Under the pieces are notes generated by a model. That model saw only the letters and a program-made list of their open reading frames with translations. It was not told the origin of the DNA and did no database searches. This document shows positions 51,792 to 59,937 of a DNA stretch of 64,000 nt, in pieces; within the stretch, counting starts at the first letter, position 1; each line of letters opens with the position of its first letter. The stretch covers positions 32,650 to 96,649 of the forward strand of contig CACZFL010000006.1 of assembly GCA_902780525.1 (NCBI GenBank), in the 5' to 3' direction. This DNA is from an uncultured bacterium. GTDB taxonomy: Bacteria > Cyanobacteriota > Vampirovibrionia > Gastranaerophilales > Gastranaerophilaceae. The position numbers and the translations under genes are program-made.

Positions 51792-52649
51792 ATGTTAAAC
51801 CAAGGCGATACAATAGGAATAATTGCACTCTCAGGAGCTTGTGACAGAGAAAAAGTAGAACAGGCAAAAGCAAACATTGAAGCAATGGGCTTCAGAGTTA
51901 AGCTTTCAAAAAATATTTATGACCAAAACAGATATCTTGCAGGAAGTGATGAGGATAAAATATCTGAGCTGGAGAGCTTTTTTGAAGATGATGAGATAAA
52001 ATTAATTCTCTGTGCGCGTGGCGGATACGGTGCAATAAGGCTTATTAATAAAATTGATTACAGTATCCTGAAAGCAAATCCGAAGCCGTTTTGCGGGTTT
52101 TCTGATGTGACGGCACTATTGCTTATGATATACAGAAAAACAGGTCTGGCAACTTATCATGGTCCGATGGCTTGTTCTGATTTTGCAGGTGGGGTAAATG
52201 ATTTTACCAGGCAAAATTTCTTTAAAGTAATAAACGAAGAACAGTTATGTTTTGAAGGTGCAAAAATATATAAAGAAGGGGTTGCAGAAGGTATTCTCTG
52301 GGGCGGGAACCTTGCTACTGTTGTTTCGTTGTGCGGTCAGGATTTTATACCATACAGAGATTTTATATTCTTTGCAGAGGACTTAAACGAGCCTGTTTAT
52401 AAAATTGACAGAATGTTTCAACAGTTGATAAATATTTCTCAGTTTAAAAAATATTGCAAGGGGATTGTGTTAGGTGATTTTCTTGATGCGGATAATGAAA
52501 AATGGCTTGATGAATATTTTAATGAGCTTTCTGAAAGATTGCAAATCCCTGTTATCGGCGGATTTAAAATTTCTCATGATGTTGAAAAAATAACAATCCC
52601 AATAGGTAAGTATGCAAAATTAATCGAAAAAACGCTCGCAATAGATTAA
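51792..52649 (+). CDS. LD-carboxypeptidase (S66 family, LdcA/MccF-like)
   Basis: 285 residues; cleaves the L,D bond in murein tetrapeptides (or resists microcin C in the MccF branch). GDTIGIIALSG at the start, LILCARGGYGAIRLI, CGFSDVTALLLMIY with the nucleophile serine, the VLGDF region and late KISHDVEKITIPIG with the catalytic histidine are family hallmarks. Length is normal. A consensus promoter directly before the ATG suggests it is leaderless. Converges on the 52646 gene with a 4-base overlap. Confidence 0.88.
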   Translation: MLNQGDTIGIIALSGACDREKVEQAKANIEAMGFRVKLSKNIYDQNRYLAGSDEDKISELESFFEDDEIKLILCARGGYGAIRLINKIDYSILKANPKPFCGFSDVTALLLMIYRKTGLATYHGPMACSDFAGGVNDFTRQNFFKVINEEQLCFEGAKIYKEGVAEGILWGGNLATVVSLCGQDFIPYRDFIFFAEDLNEPVYKIDRMFQQLINISQFKKYCKGIVLGDFLDADNEKWLDEYFNELSERLQIPVIGGFKISHDVEKITIPIGKYAKLIEKTLAID

Positions 52650-53503
52650 TCAATTATCTTTGGTTCATACTGAAAAAACTTCGGAAAGTTCGTTTTGTAT
52701 TCTTCCAAGTTTGTGCAATACGCTTCCAAATCCAAAGAGATCCCTTTTTTTAGCGGATATGTTTTTATCCCGGCCGCTTTATAAACAGCTCTTATAAAAG
52801 TGTTTGATATTGCATCACTTCCCCTCTCCCAAGGGGTTGCATGGGCTAAAATCCAGCGTATTTCGGCAATTGAATTATTAATATCTTTTAAGTTTTCTTC
52901 CTTTACCTCGCAAGAAATATATTTTTTATACAAATCGTCATAAATTTTATTAATATGCTCAAAAGCTTTATTTATACTTTTGCCATTCCCGTGGTCTAGT
53001 ATTTTCCCGTAATAGTCTTTATCGTGAACAGGTCGTGTAAGAATCATATCATCATATGGGTTTTTCAGAGGGTGTTTAACAACATAGTCAAATCTGTCAA
53101 CGTAAGATTTGTATTTGTTGCTTTTACTGTTGTTCGTTCCCCGTCCGTATTTTGTAATTATTCCGTCTTCTGCGTTCCAGTCCGAACCAAAACGCCACCC
53201 TTCACGATTAGTTCTCAAAATACCTGTATGCAGGCGTTTATCCGAATCAATCAAAAGATTGTTCGCTTCCGTAACACCGTCGCATGTTTTTTTTAGTGTT
53301 TCTTCAAAATTACACTTTTCACGGATAAAGTTTACAACAGCATCAGCGGTTTCCATGATTTTTTTTGCCCAGCCGGAATGATGTCCGTATCCTTTTATGC
53401 GAACATAGAAATCATCTTCTTTAAAACGGAGTTTTTTTGACTGCAAATTAATGCCAAAAGAATGATTATAAGTGTTATTGTTTGATACAGAAATTATGCG
53501 CAT
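52646..53503 (-). CDS. Hypothetical protein with lineage leader and degenerate Fic-like motif
   Basis: 285 residues starting MRIISVSNNNTYNHSFGINL, a very clear leader. In the C-terminal part EIRWILAHATPWERGSDAIS continues as NTFIRAVYKAAGI. This resembles the Fic active-site pattern H-P-F-x-x-G-N-G-R followed by a helix and A-G, but with His221 and the proline two residues apart and S-D for N-G, so AMPylation activity is doubtful. The rest is not recognised. Fic proteins transfer AMP or related groups and are often effectors. Assignment is weak. Confidence 0.5.
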   Translation of the reverse strand: MRIISVSNNNTYNHSFGINLQSKKLRFKEDDFYVRIKGYGHHSGWAKKIMETADAVVNFIREKCNFEETLKKTCDGVTEANNLLIDSDKRLHTGILRTNREGWRFGSDWNAEDGIITKYGRGTNNSKSNKYKSYVDRFDYVVKHPLKNPYDDMILTRPVHDKDYYGKILDHGNGKSINKAFEHINKIYDDLYKKYISCEVKEENLKDINNSIAEIRWILAHATPWERGSDAISNTFIRAVYKAAGIKTYPLKKGISLDLEAYCTNLEEYKTNFPKFFQYEPKIID

Positions 53504-53548
53504 ACAAACATAAAAACCGCAAAAAAATTTTTTTGTCAGTGGTAAATA

Positions 53549-54778
53549 TTAGTTAAGTTTCAGTTCTGCTCTCTTAACTGTTTTTTGTTCACCGCTGTCA
53601 AGATTTTTTACGGTAACTTCATTTTTTACAATCTCATCTTCACCAATAATAACTGCATATTTTGCTACTTTTGAAGCTTTTTCGAGTTGTTTTACAAACT
53701 TTTTATTTGTTAAATCAAACTCGCAGGTTATATCTTCTGATCTAAGTTCTTCTGCTAATTTAATTGCCTCTAATGTGTTATTTGAAACAATATAAGCGGT
53801 CAGTTTTTCTTCGTCTTTTTCACCGAGAAGAGAAGCCAGTCTTTCCATTCCCATTGCAAAACCTATTGCAGGAGTATCTTCTCCGCCGAGGTTTTTCACA
53901 AGAGAATCATATCTTCCTCCGCCACAGACAGCATTTTGTGAACCCAGGTTATTGGACTTAATTTCAAAAACAGTTCTGTTATAATAGTCCAATCCTCTTA
54001 CAAGAAGTTTATTTCTTTCATATTTAATACCAAGTGCATCTAAATAACTTTTAAGTTCTTCGAAGTGTTCTGAACATTCTTCACAAATAAAATCACCCTG
54101 AATAACAGCCTGAATTTCGGGTTTCGCATAAATTTCCTGACATTCCGGAGATTTGCAGTCCAAAAGTCTTAATGGATTTTTATCAAATCTTGTCTGACAA
54201 TCTTCACAAAGTTGAGGCAAATATGGACGAATTACATCTTTTAATTTGTTTTTAAATTCTTCACGGCATTTTGGACAGCCAAGTGAGTTCAGTTCAACAG
54301 TTAAGTCATTTAATCCGAGTTCTTTTAGATAATTAACTGCCATCAAGATAACTTCAGCATCAGCAGTAGGTTGTTTAATCCCGAAAACCTCAACCCCGAC
54401 CTGATGAAATTGTCTTTGTCTTCCTGCCTGAGGTCTTTCATATCTGAACATCGGACCTTTGTACCAAAGTTTTACGGGAGCGGAAAGTCTGTGCATACCG
54501 TTTTCAATAAAAGCACGAACAACACCTGCAGTGTTTTCCGGGCGAAGAGTTAATGAACGGTCACTCTTTTCAAACGTGTACATTTCTTTATTTACGATAT
54601 CCGTTGTATCACCTACACCTCTTGCAAAAAGTTCCGTTGCTTCAAAAATAGGAGTTCTGATCTCAGATGCTCCGTATTTTGTAAAAACTTCATTTGCTTT
54701 CTCTTCCATAAAATGCCATAAAGACATCTCTTTTGGTAATATATCCTTTGTTCCTTTTTGTACTTTTATTATTGCCAT
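53549..54778 (-). CDS. hisS: Histidyl-tRNA synthetase
   Basis: 409-residue class II aminoacyl-tRNA synthetase. Motif 1 region KGTKDILPKEMSLWHFM, then LRPENTAGVVRAF, motif 2 MFRYERPQAGRQRQFHQ, histidine-binding LVRGLDYYNRTVFEI and AVCGGGRYDSL, motif 3 GFAMGMERL. A zinc-like Cys cluster (CPKCREEFKNK...CEDCQTRF) sits in the insertion at 165-235. RBS AAAGGAAAG precedes the ATG. Length is standard. A divergent dapF follows on the other strand. Confidence 0.96.
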   Translation of the reverse strand: MAIIKVQKGTKDILPKEMSLWHFMEEKANEVFTKYGASEIRTPIFEATELFARGVGDTTDIVNKEMYTFEKSDRSLTLRPENTAGVVRAFIENGMHRLSAPVKLWYKGPMFRYERPQAGRQRQFHQVGVEVFGIKQPTADAEVILMAVNYLKELGLNDLTVELNSLGCPKCREEFKNKLKDVIRPYLPQLCEDCQTRFDKNPLRLLDCKSPECQEIYAKPEIQAVIQGDFICEECSEHFEELKSYLDALGIKYERNKLLVRGLDYYNRTVFEIKSNNLGSQNAVCGGGRYDSLVKNLGGEDTPAIGFAMGMERLASLLGEKDEEKLTAYIVSNNTLEAIKLAEELRSEDITCEFDLTNKKFVKQLEKASKVAKYAVIIGEDEIVKNEVTVKNLDSGEQKTVKRAELKLN

Positions 54779-54840
54779 AATTTTCTTTCCTTTATATAAT
54801 TAATCATAACATAGGCACGATTTTTAATAAAGGAATATCA

Positions 54841-55704
54841 ATGGGAATTAAAATAACCAAAATGCAGGGCTGCGGAAATGATTTTGTAATTATGAATTAT
54901 GATGATTACAAAAAAGGTGTTGAAGAAAACCGCTGGGCAGATATGTCAGAAGCTGCAAAAAGACTTTGTGACAGAAACTTTGGAGTCGGGGCAGACGGTT
55001 TTATAATTCCCAATACTAATACAGAAGAGGCTGATATAGGCTGGTTTTTCTATAATTCTGACGGTACAACCGCTCAGATGTGCGGAAACGGTATCAGATG
55101 TTTTACAAAATATGTTTTTGATAACGGTCTTGTAAACAAAAAAGAGTTTGGTGTAAAAACGCTTGCAGGAATAATTAAGCCGAAGATTCTTGAAGACGGC
55201 AAAGTCAGAGTAAATATGTCGTTTCCGATATTGGAATCAGAAAAAATCCCGTTTGTTCCGGTTAATAACCTTAAATACAAAATATCAGTTAAAGAAAGAA
55301 TTTTTGAAGGTAATGCAATCTCTATGGGTAATCCGCATTTTGTAATTTTTACCCAGGCCGATGAAGATATATTAGCTCTTGCAAAAGAGTACGGTCCTGA
55401 AATTGAAACAAGTGCAGAGTTTCCCGAAAAAACAAATGTAGAATTTGCAAGAGTAGTTTCAGAGGACAAAATTGACCTTCGTGTTTGGGAAAGAGGTTGC
55501 GGAATTACGCTTGCATGCGGAACGGGTGCGTGTGCAACAACAGTGGCTGCAATCCTGAACGGACTGACAGAACATTTTGTAGAGGTCAGACTTCTTGGCG
55601 GCAGTGTTCAGATTGACTGGCCGGGAAATAAATACGATACGAAACACGATGTCTATATGACAGGTCCTGCAGAATACGTTTTCAGTGCAGAACTTAGTGC
55701 ATAA
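54841..55704 (+). CDS. dapF: Diaminopimelate epimerase
   Basis: 287 residues; converts LL- to meso-diaminopimelate for lysine and peptidoglycan. GCGNDFVIMNYDD is the start block; the active-site cysteines lie in MCGNGIRC and ACGTGACAT. GNPHFVIF and the WERGCGITLACGTG stretch are family hallmarks. Works with the DapL-like aminotransferase at 14718. Divergent from hisS with a 62-bp spacer. Confidence 0.96.
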   Translation: MGIKITKMQGCGNDFVIMNYDDYKKGVEENRWADMSEAAKRLCDRNFGVGADGFIIPNTNTEEADIGWFFYNSDGTTAQMCGNGIRCFTKYVFDNGLVNKKEFGVKTLAGIIKPKILEDGKVRVNMSFPILESEKIPFVPVNNLKYKISVKERIFEGNAISMGNPHFVIFTQADEDILALAKEYGPEIETSAEFPEKTNVEFARVVSEDKIDLRVWERGCGITLACGTGACATTVAAILNGLTEHFVEVRLLGGSVQIDWPGNKYDTKHDVYMTGPAEYVFSAELSA

Positions 55705-55712
55705 ATTTATAA

Positions 55713-57632
55713 TTATTCAGCCAAAATACGTGCAGATTTGTCAAGGTCTTTAATCAGTTCGGGATAATTTTTATCCAGCCCTTTTTGTTTTAATGCTGTT
55801 GCAACTGCATCTGCAAGGTTAGGAGCTTTTCCTTCCGAAACAGCTTTGTAATAACTCTGTTCAAAATCAGAAGGGATTCTGAGTTCCCAGTTTCCGCTGC
55901 TTGTTCCGGGACGGTTATAAGTTTTTCCGAGTCCCCAGAAATCGGCAAAAAATATCTGAACACGTCTTGCAGGGCTTGTAAATAATTCAGCAAAGCCCGC
56001 ATTTATAAATTTGTTTTTATCTGTTCTGATTTGATGTTTATATTCTTTAAGTTCTTCTTTTGATGCATCACGCGGAGCTGTATCTTCGGCAAGAAGTTTT
56101 GTTTTCCTCATAAAGTGTACCAAATCGCCGTTGGATTTTATATTTAATTTATTTTTGAGAGCAATGATAAACTTCCCGAAAGCAGACCTTTCGTTTACGT
56201 TCATGCCGCTGACTTTGTCAAAAAGTTTATCAGTATATTCAAGGAATGATTCGTTGTCATGAGAACCAATCATAATAGTATTTCTGTGAGGTGTATCTTT
56301 ACCTCTGTAATCAAACTGGGTGACTGATATTCCGGAAAGTCCGAGTTTATCCATAACCATTTGTGTCGGCTCGGTTTTTTCTCCCAAATCTTCGCAGATT
56401 ATATCTTTTTTATCCATACCGTGTTCTTTTGCAGACTGAAGAATAATTTTTTCCATAATATTTGAATACTCTTCAGGTTTCTTTTTGAACTCTCCTGCAA
56501 CGGAATATATTCTGCCTGAGTTTTGGGCAGTCATTTTGGCATCTTTTACAGTGTAAATAAACGGATCAACAAGTCCTATAACGTGGTCAATTCTTAGTCC
56601 GCCAGGAAAACTTGAGAAAAACTGATCATATTTTGCTTTTAATATTTTGCCTGCCTGTCCCAAAGTCCCGTCAGGGTTGAAAATATATTTTGGGTTAAAA
56701 TATCCAAACCCCCATCTCTGTCCGTCTTTGGAAAAATAATCAGGCGGACAACCGATAGCTTTTCCTTTTAAAAATAAACTCTGGTTTACCCACTCATCAG
56801 CAGATGGTGAAGCAACAGGAGAGTCTCCGATAATTTTTATTCCGGTTTTTTCTGCGAGACTGTTAGATGCTTTATTCTCCATTTCAATCAAAAATTGCTG
56901 GAACATAAAGTAATCTATTTCATCTTTGTACATCTCTTTCAGCTCAGCAAATCTGTTCTGTGCTGTGTCTATACCGTATTTGCTTTTTATTGAGAACAGT
57001 GCTTTATCAATACCATCCCAGTCTTTCCAATTTTTCTGATATTTTTTATCCAGTATTCTGAATATTGCAGCCTTCATTAAATCATCTTTGTTTTGTTTTT
57101 TGAAAGCTTCATACTCAGATTTCAGGGTGTTGCCTTTTATAAAATTATTATATGCTGTTTTTAAAGCAATATCATAGTTTTTATTTATATATTCATAATC
57201 TACTTTTTCGCCTTTTGGTGCTTTTTCAACAATCTTATCAAACAATTTTTGGGGAAGGATTTTGCCGTATTTTTCCGTGGTCAATTTTTCTAATGGTATC
57301 ATAAATATATTTTTAGCAGATGATTCAGGTGCATACGGAGACGGGTCGCCGGGCTTTCTGAGGTTATTTGGCTCCTGCTGAATACCGGAGAAGCCGTGAG
57401 CTTTAAGAAATGGTATTAATTTTTCCTGAACTGTTCTTGAAAATAATGAACCGATGCCGGGATTTTCTTTTGCAACAGATGGTGCTGCTGAGTTATGGAT
57501 AATTATATCAACTCTTTTGTTTAACAACATTAAACCTTCATTCAGAGCGTTTGTATAAACCTGCATTTCTTTCTCATTAAATTTTCGCCCGAATACTCTA
57601 TTATCGTTACTGTTTATTCCTGTTATTCTCAT
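55713..57632 (-). CDS. malQ: 4-alpha-glucanotransferase (GH77) with lineage leader
   Basis: 639 residues from the ATG at 57632 (MRITGINSNDNRVFGRKFNE), which has AAGGGGTG upstream. GH77 blocks are visible: SADEWVNQSLFLKGKAIGCP, then PPDYFSKDGQRWGFGYF, GGLRIDHVIGLVDPF with the nucleophile aspartate, CEDLGEKTEPTQMVMD with the acid/base glutamate, and IGSHDNESF with the third aspartate. Amylomaltase/DPE1 rearranges maltodextrins made during glycogen breakdown. The first 25 residues carry the same leader as the glycogen-synthase-like protein. An upstream extension to 57845 is not translated in my view. Confidence 0.85.
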   Translation of the reverse strand: MRITGINSNDNRVFGRKFNEKEMQVYTNALNEGLMLLNKRVDIIIHNSAAPSVAKENPGIGSLFSRTVQEKLIPFLKAHGFSGIQQEPNNLRKPGDPSPYAPESSAKNIFMIPLEKLTTEKYGKILPQKLFDKIVEKAPKGEKVDYEYINKNYDIALKTAYNNFIKGNTLKSEYEAFKKQNKDDLMKAAIFRILDKKYQKNWKDWDGIDKALFSIKSKYGIDTAQNRFAELKEMYKDEIDYFMFQQFLIEMENKASNSLAEKTGIKIIGDSPVASPSADEWVNQSLFLKGKAIGCPPDYFSKDGQRWGFGYFNPKYIFNPDGTLGQAGKILKAKYDQFFSSFPGGLRIDHVIGLVDPFIYTVKDAKMTAQNSGRIYSVAGEFKKKPEEYSNIMEKIILQSAKEHGMDKKDIICEDLGEKTEPTQMVMDKLGLSGISVTQFDYRGKDTPHRNTIMIGSHDNESFLEYTDKLFDKVSGMNVNERSAFGKFIIALKNKLNIKSNGDLVHFMRKTKLLAEDTAPRDASKEELKEYKHQIRTDKNKFINAGFAELFTSPARRVQIFFADFWGLGKTYNRPGTSSGNWELRIPSDFEQSYYKAVSEGKAPNLADAVATALKQKGLDKNYPELIKDLDKSARILAE

Positions 57633-57809
57633 ACACACCCCTTTTATATTATATATGTTATTATAAAACACGTAATTTTTAATTTTGCTAATAAAATTAT
57701 AATATTTACATTTGTTAAATATATCTGTTTTCCTCACTTTACATAGTGTAATTAAGATGTTAAAATAAAGTGTCTTTTTTGTTGTGAGTATTATATATAG
57801 GAGTAAAAA

Positions 57810-57968
57810 ATGGCTGTTAATCCTTATGATACATTTGAAAATCATGCTGAAATTTATGAAACAATAGAAAAAAACAAATCAAAAATTATTGATTACGTAA
57901 GTCAGCCTGATTTGTGGAACACACCGATTAAAAAATCCAACCTTGAACGCGAGCTAGTTACAGTTTAG
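57810..57968 (+). CDS. Small 52-residue protein
   Basis: MAVNPYDTFENHAEIYETIE and onward to a TAG, with TAGGAG 9 bases before the ATG. A helical, acidic small protein, not recognised. Its last 15 bases overlap the 3' end of the convergent DtxR-type gene. An upstream AT-rich region after 57700 may hold a promoter. Too short for most gene callers but convincing in codon use and start signals. Confidence 0.6.
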   Translation: MAVNPYDTFENHAEIYETIEKNKSKIIDYVSQPDLWNTPIKKSNLERELVTV

Positions 57969-58379
57969 CTCACGATAAAATTTTTCCGCAATCTCGGGAT
58001 GTCTTTCACAGTACAAAGTATATTGTCTTATTTTTTCCAGTACCTTTTTAGAAACAATATGCTCTATTTTGCAACTGATTTCTTCGGCTTCGTCGGCATT
58101 AACCGAGAGTATTTTTTCAAAAAATTCTTTAAGAATATTGTGTTTATGAAAAACCCTAATTGCCTCAGATTTGCCTTTTGGGGTAAGTTTAATATTTCCG
58201 TAGCTTTCGTACTGAATTAAATTTTTTGAAACCAGTTTTGCAAGAGCTTCCGAGACTGACGCACGGGAGATATTAAGATTGCGCGCCAGCTCTGCGCCCT
58301 TTAATTGTGTCTTATTGATATCTGCAATGTAGATTGCTTCAAGGTAATCTTCCAATCCTGATGATATATTCTTATCCAT
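57954..58379 (-). CDS. DtxR/MntR-family metal-dependent repressor
   Basis: 141 residues. N-terminal winged helix (SSGLEDYLEAIYIADINKTQ, then LARNLNISRASVSEALAKLV) and dimerisation domain with HNILKEFFEKILSVNADEAEEISCKIEH and ERHPEIAEKF. Metal-ligand pattern (H, E, C, E/H) fits the MntR/DtxR group; the metal is not readable. No SH3 domain, so it is the short MntR-like type. A palindromic operator lies just upstream, indicating autoregulation. Confidence 0.9.
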   Translation of the reverse strand: MDKNISSGLEDYLEAIYIADINKTQLKGAELARNLNISRASVSEALAKLVSKNLIQYESYGNIKLTPKGKSEAIRVFHKHNILKEFFEKILSVNADEAEEISCKIEHIVSKKVLEKIRQYTLYCERHPEIAEKFYRELNCN

Positions 58380-58390
58380 ATCTTAATATA

Positions 58391-58414
58391 AATTGTAAGG
58401 TATGCCTAACAATT
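58391..58414. promoter_or_regulatory. DtxR-type operator between the repressor gene and the acyltransferase gene
   Basis: AATTGTAAGG-TATG-CCTAACAATT: two 10-bp arms matching at 9 of 10 positions around a 4-base centre, 11 bases upstream of the repressor's ATG. The AGG...CCT core is typical of DtxR/MntR binding sites. Confidence 0.75.
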
Positions 58415-58462
58415 TGTCAAGAAAAATTTTGTTTTATTGTCTTTTATTGTATAATTATCACT

Positions 58463-59164
58463 ATGGTAAGATTATTTGAAGATGATGCAGCAAAAAAAGT
58501 GGCAAAAATTATTTATGCCATATTTCACTTTCAGGAGAGGTTTACTCATATAACACGGGTTGATTTTCCAAATATTTCGCCGTGTATTTATGCAATGTGG
58601 CACAGAAATCAGATGTGCATGTACGGACAGCCTGATTTTGGTAAAACAAATATTATGGTGAGCCGTTCTAAAGACGGCGAGATGATAGCCAATGTAATTG
58701 AGCATATGGGGTTTAAAACGATACGCGGTTCTAAGGGAAAAGAAGGTGCTGTTGAAGCTTCTATGCAAATGATTACTAAGCTCAAAAACGGTGAAGATGG
58801 TGCAATGATGGTAGATGGCCCAAAAGGTCCGCCAGAGAAAGCAAAAGACGGAGTTGTTAAACTTGCAAAAATGTCAGGGGTTCCTATAGTTCCTGTATCA
58901 TGGTACTCGGCAAGCCCGACTTGGGTTAAATTTCCTTCCTGGGATGGTTTAAGAATGCCGTTTTTCAGAACAAATTTGGTTAATTTGTACGGGAAACCTA
59001 TATATGTCGGAGAAGATGACGACATAAAGGAAAAAACAAAAGAGCTTCAGGAAAGCCTGGATGATATAGAAAGAAGAATTCCTTTAGCTTTTAAAGAGGT
59101 GTATCTATGGGGGCAATTCAAAAGGAAATGGTCAGAATCCTCGCAATTCAAATGGAATCCGTAA
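58463..59164 (+). CDS. Lysophospholipid acyltransferase-like protein (DUF374)
   Basis: 233 residues from the ATG at 58463. CIYAMWHRNQMCMY (H-x4-D-type region), MVSRSKDGEMIANVIEHMGF, TIRGSKGKEGAVEASMQMI, GAMMVDGPKGPPEKAKDGVV and VPIVPVSWYSAS are hallmarks of DUF374 acyltransferases, which probably act on lipid A or phospholipids at the inner membrane. TATAAT ends 7 bases before this ATG and no Shine-Dalgarno is visible, so the mRNA may be leaderless. Overlaps the next gene by 58 bases. Confidence 0.8.
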   Translation: MVRLFEDDAAKKVAKIIYAIFHFQERFTHITRVDFPNISPCIYAMWHRNQMCMYGQPDFGKTNIMVSRSKDGEMIANVIEHMGFKTIRGSKGKEGAVEASMQMITKLKNGEDGAMMVDGPKGPPEKAKDGVVKLAKMSGVPIVPVSWYSASPTWVKFPSWDGLRMPFFRTNLVNLYGKPIYVGEDDDIKEKTKELQESLDDIERRIPLAFKEVYLWGQFKRKWSESSQFKWNP

Positions 59165-59937
59165 TCGGCGAGCTTGAGCTGAATATTGATACCGTTAAAA
59201 ATCTTTTAATTGCGAATCTGGAAAAATATGAAGGTGCAGATTTTGTTTTTTTGCCTGAAGTCTGGACTGTGGGCTGGCACACACCGGCTTTTTTGCAGAC
59301 TGCAGAACCTCTCAACAGCTCAAAAGCTGTCAATATGCTTTCTCAGGTTGCTTGTAAATATAATGTTAATATTATAGGCGGAAGTTTTATACGCAAAGAT
59401 GATGACAAATATTATAACTCCTGTCCCGTAATTAACCGGCATGGAGAAGTCGTAGCAGTTTATGACAAGAACCACCTTTATTCGTACTACGGAGATAATG
59501 AAGGCGAAATAATTACTAAAGGCTCAAACCCTTTAATGGCCGAGCTTGACGGTATAAAAATAGGATTAACGATATGCTTTGATATTCGTTTCCCAGAAAT
59601 ATACAGGGCATACAGAAAAGCTGGTGCCGACATTTTAGTAAATATGGCAGCTTGGGGTAAAACAAAAAAAATCCCATGGGATATAATGACAACTTCCCGT
59701 GCTGTCGAAAACCAGACTTATATGGTTGCACTTACTCAAACCGGCTTGCTTCCTGACGGCAAAGAAAACCTTGGGCATTCCATGATTATTGATTATGAGG
59801 GCAAAATTTTAGACCAGATTGAAGAAATAGAAGGCGGAATATACGCTGAATTTAATTTACCAAAAATGTACGAATTCAGAGATAAATGTACTATTTTAAA
59901 GGATATAAAAGATTCTTACGAGGTGATAATAAAATGA
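59107..59937 (+). CDS. Carbon-nitrogen hydrolase, omega-amidase/Nit2-like
   Basis: 276 residues. The nitrilase triad is E in FVFLPEVWTVG, K in YDKNHLYSYYGDNEGE and C in LTICFDIRFPEIYRAYRKAG. Length and the 'Y-x-G-D-N-E' loop resemble YafV/Nit2, which deaminates alpha-ketoglutaramate and related amides. GTG/ATG choice: the ATG at 59107 has AGAGG six bases upstream; M at 59128 has poor spacing. Overlaps the acyltransferase by 58 bases and the PBP4 gene by 4 (ATGA), so the three form a tight operon. Confidence 0.85.
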   Translation: MGAIQKEMVRILAIQMESVIGELELNIDTVKNLLIANLEKYEGADFVFLPEVWTVGWHTPAFLQTAEPLNSSKAVNMLSQVACKYNVNIIGGSFIRKDDDKYYNSCPVINRHGEVVAVYDKNHLYSYYGDNEGEIITKGSNPLMAELDGIKIGLTICFDIRFPEIYRAYRKAGADILVNMAAWGKTKKIPWDIMTTSRAVENQTYMVALTQTGLLPDGKENLGHSMIIDYEGKILDQIEEIEGGIYAEFNLPKMYEFRDKCTILKDIKDSYEVIIK

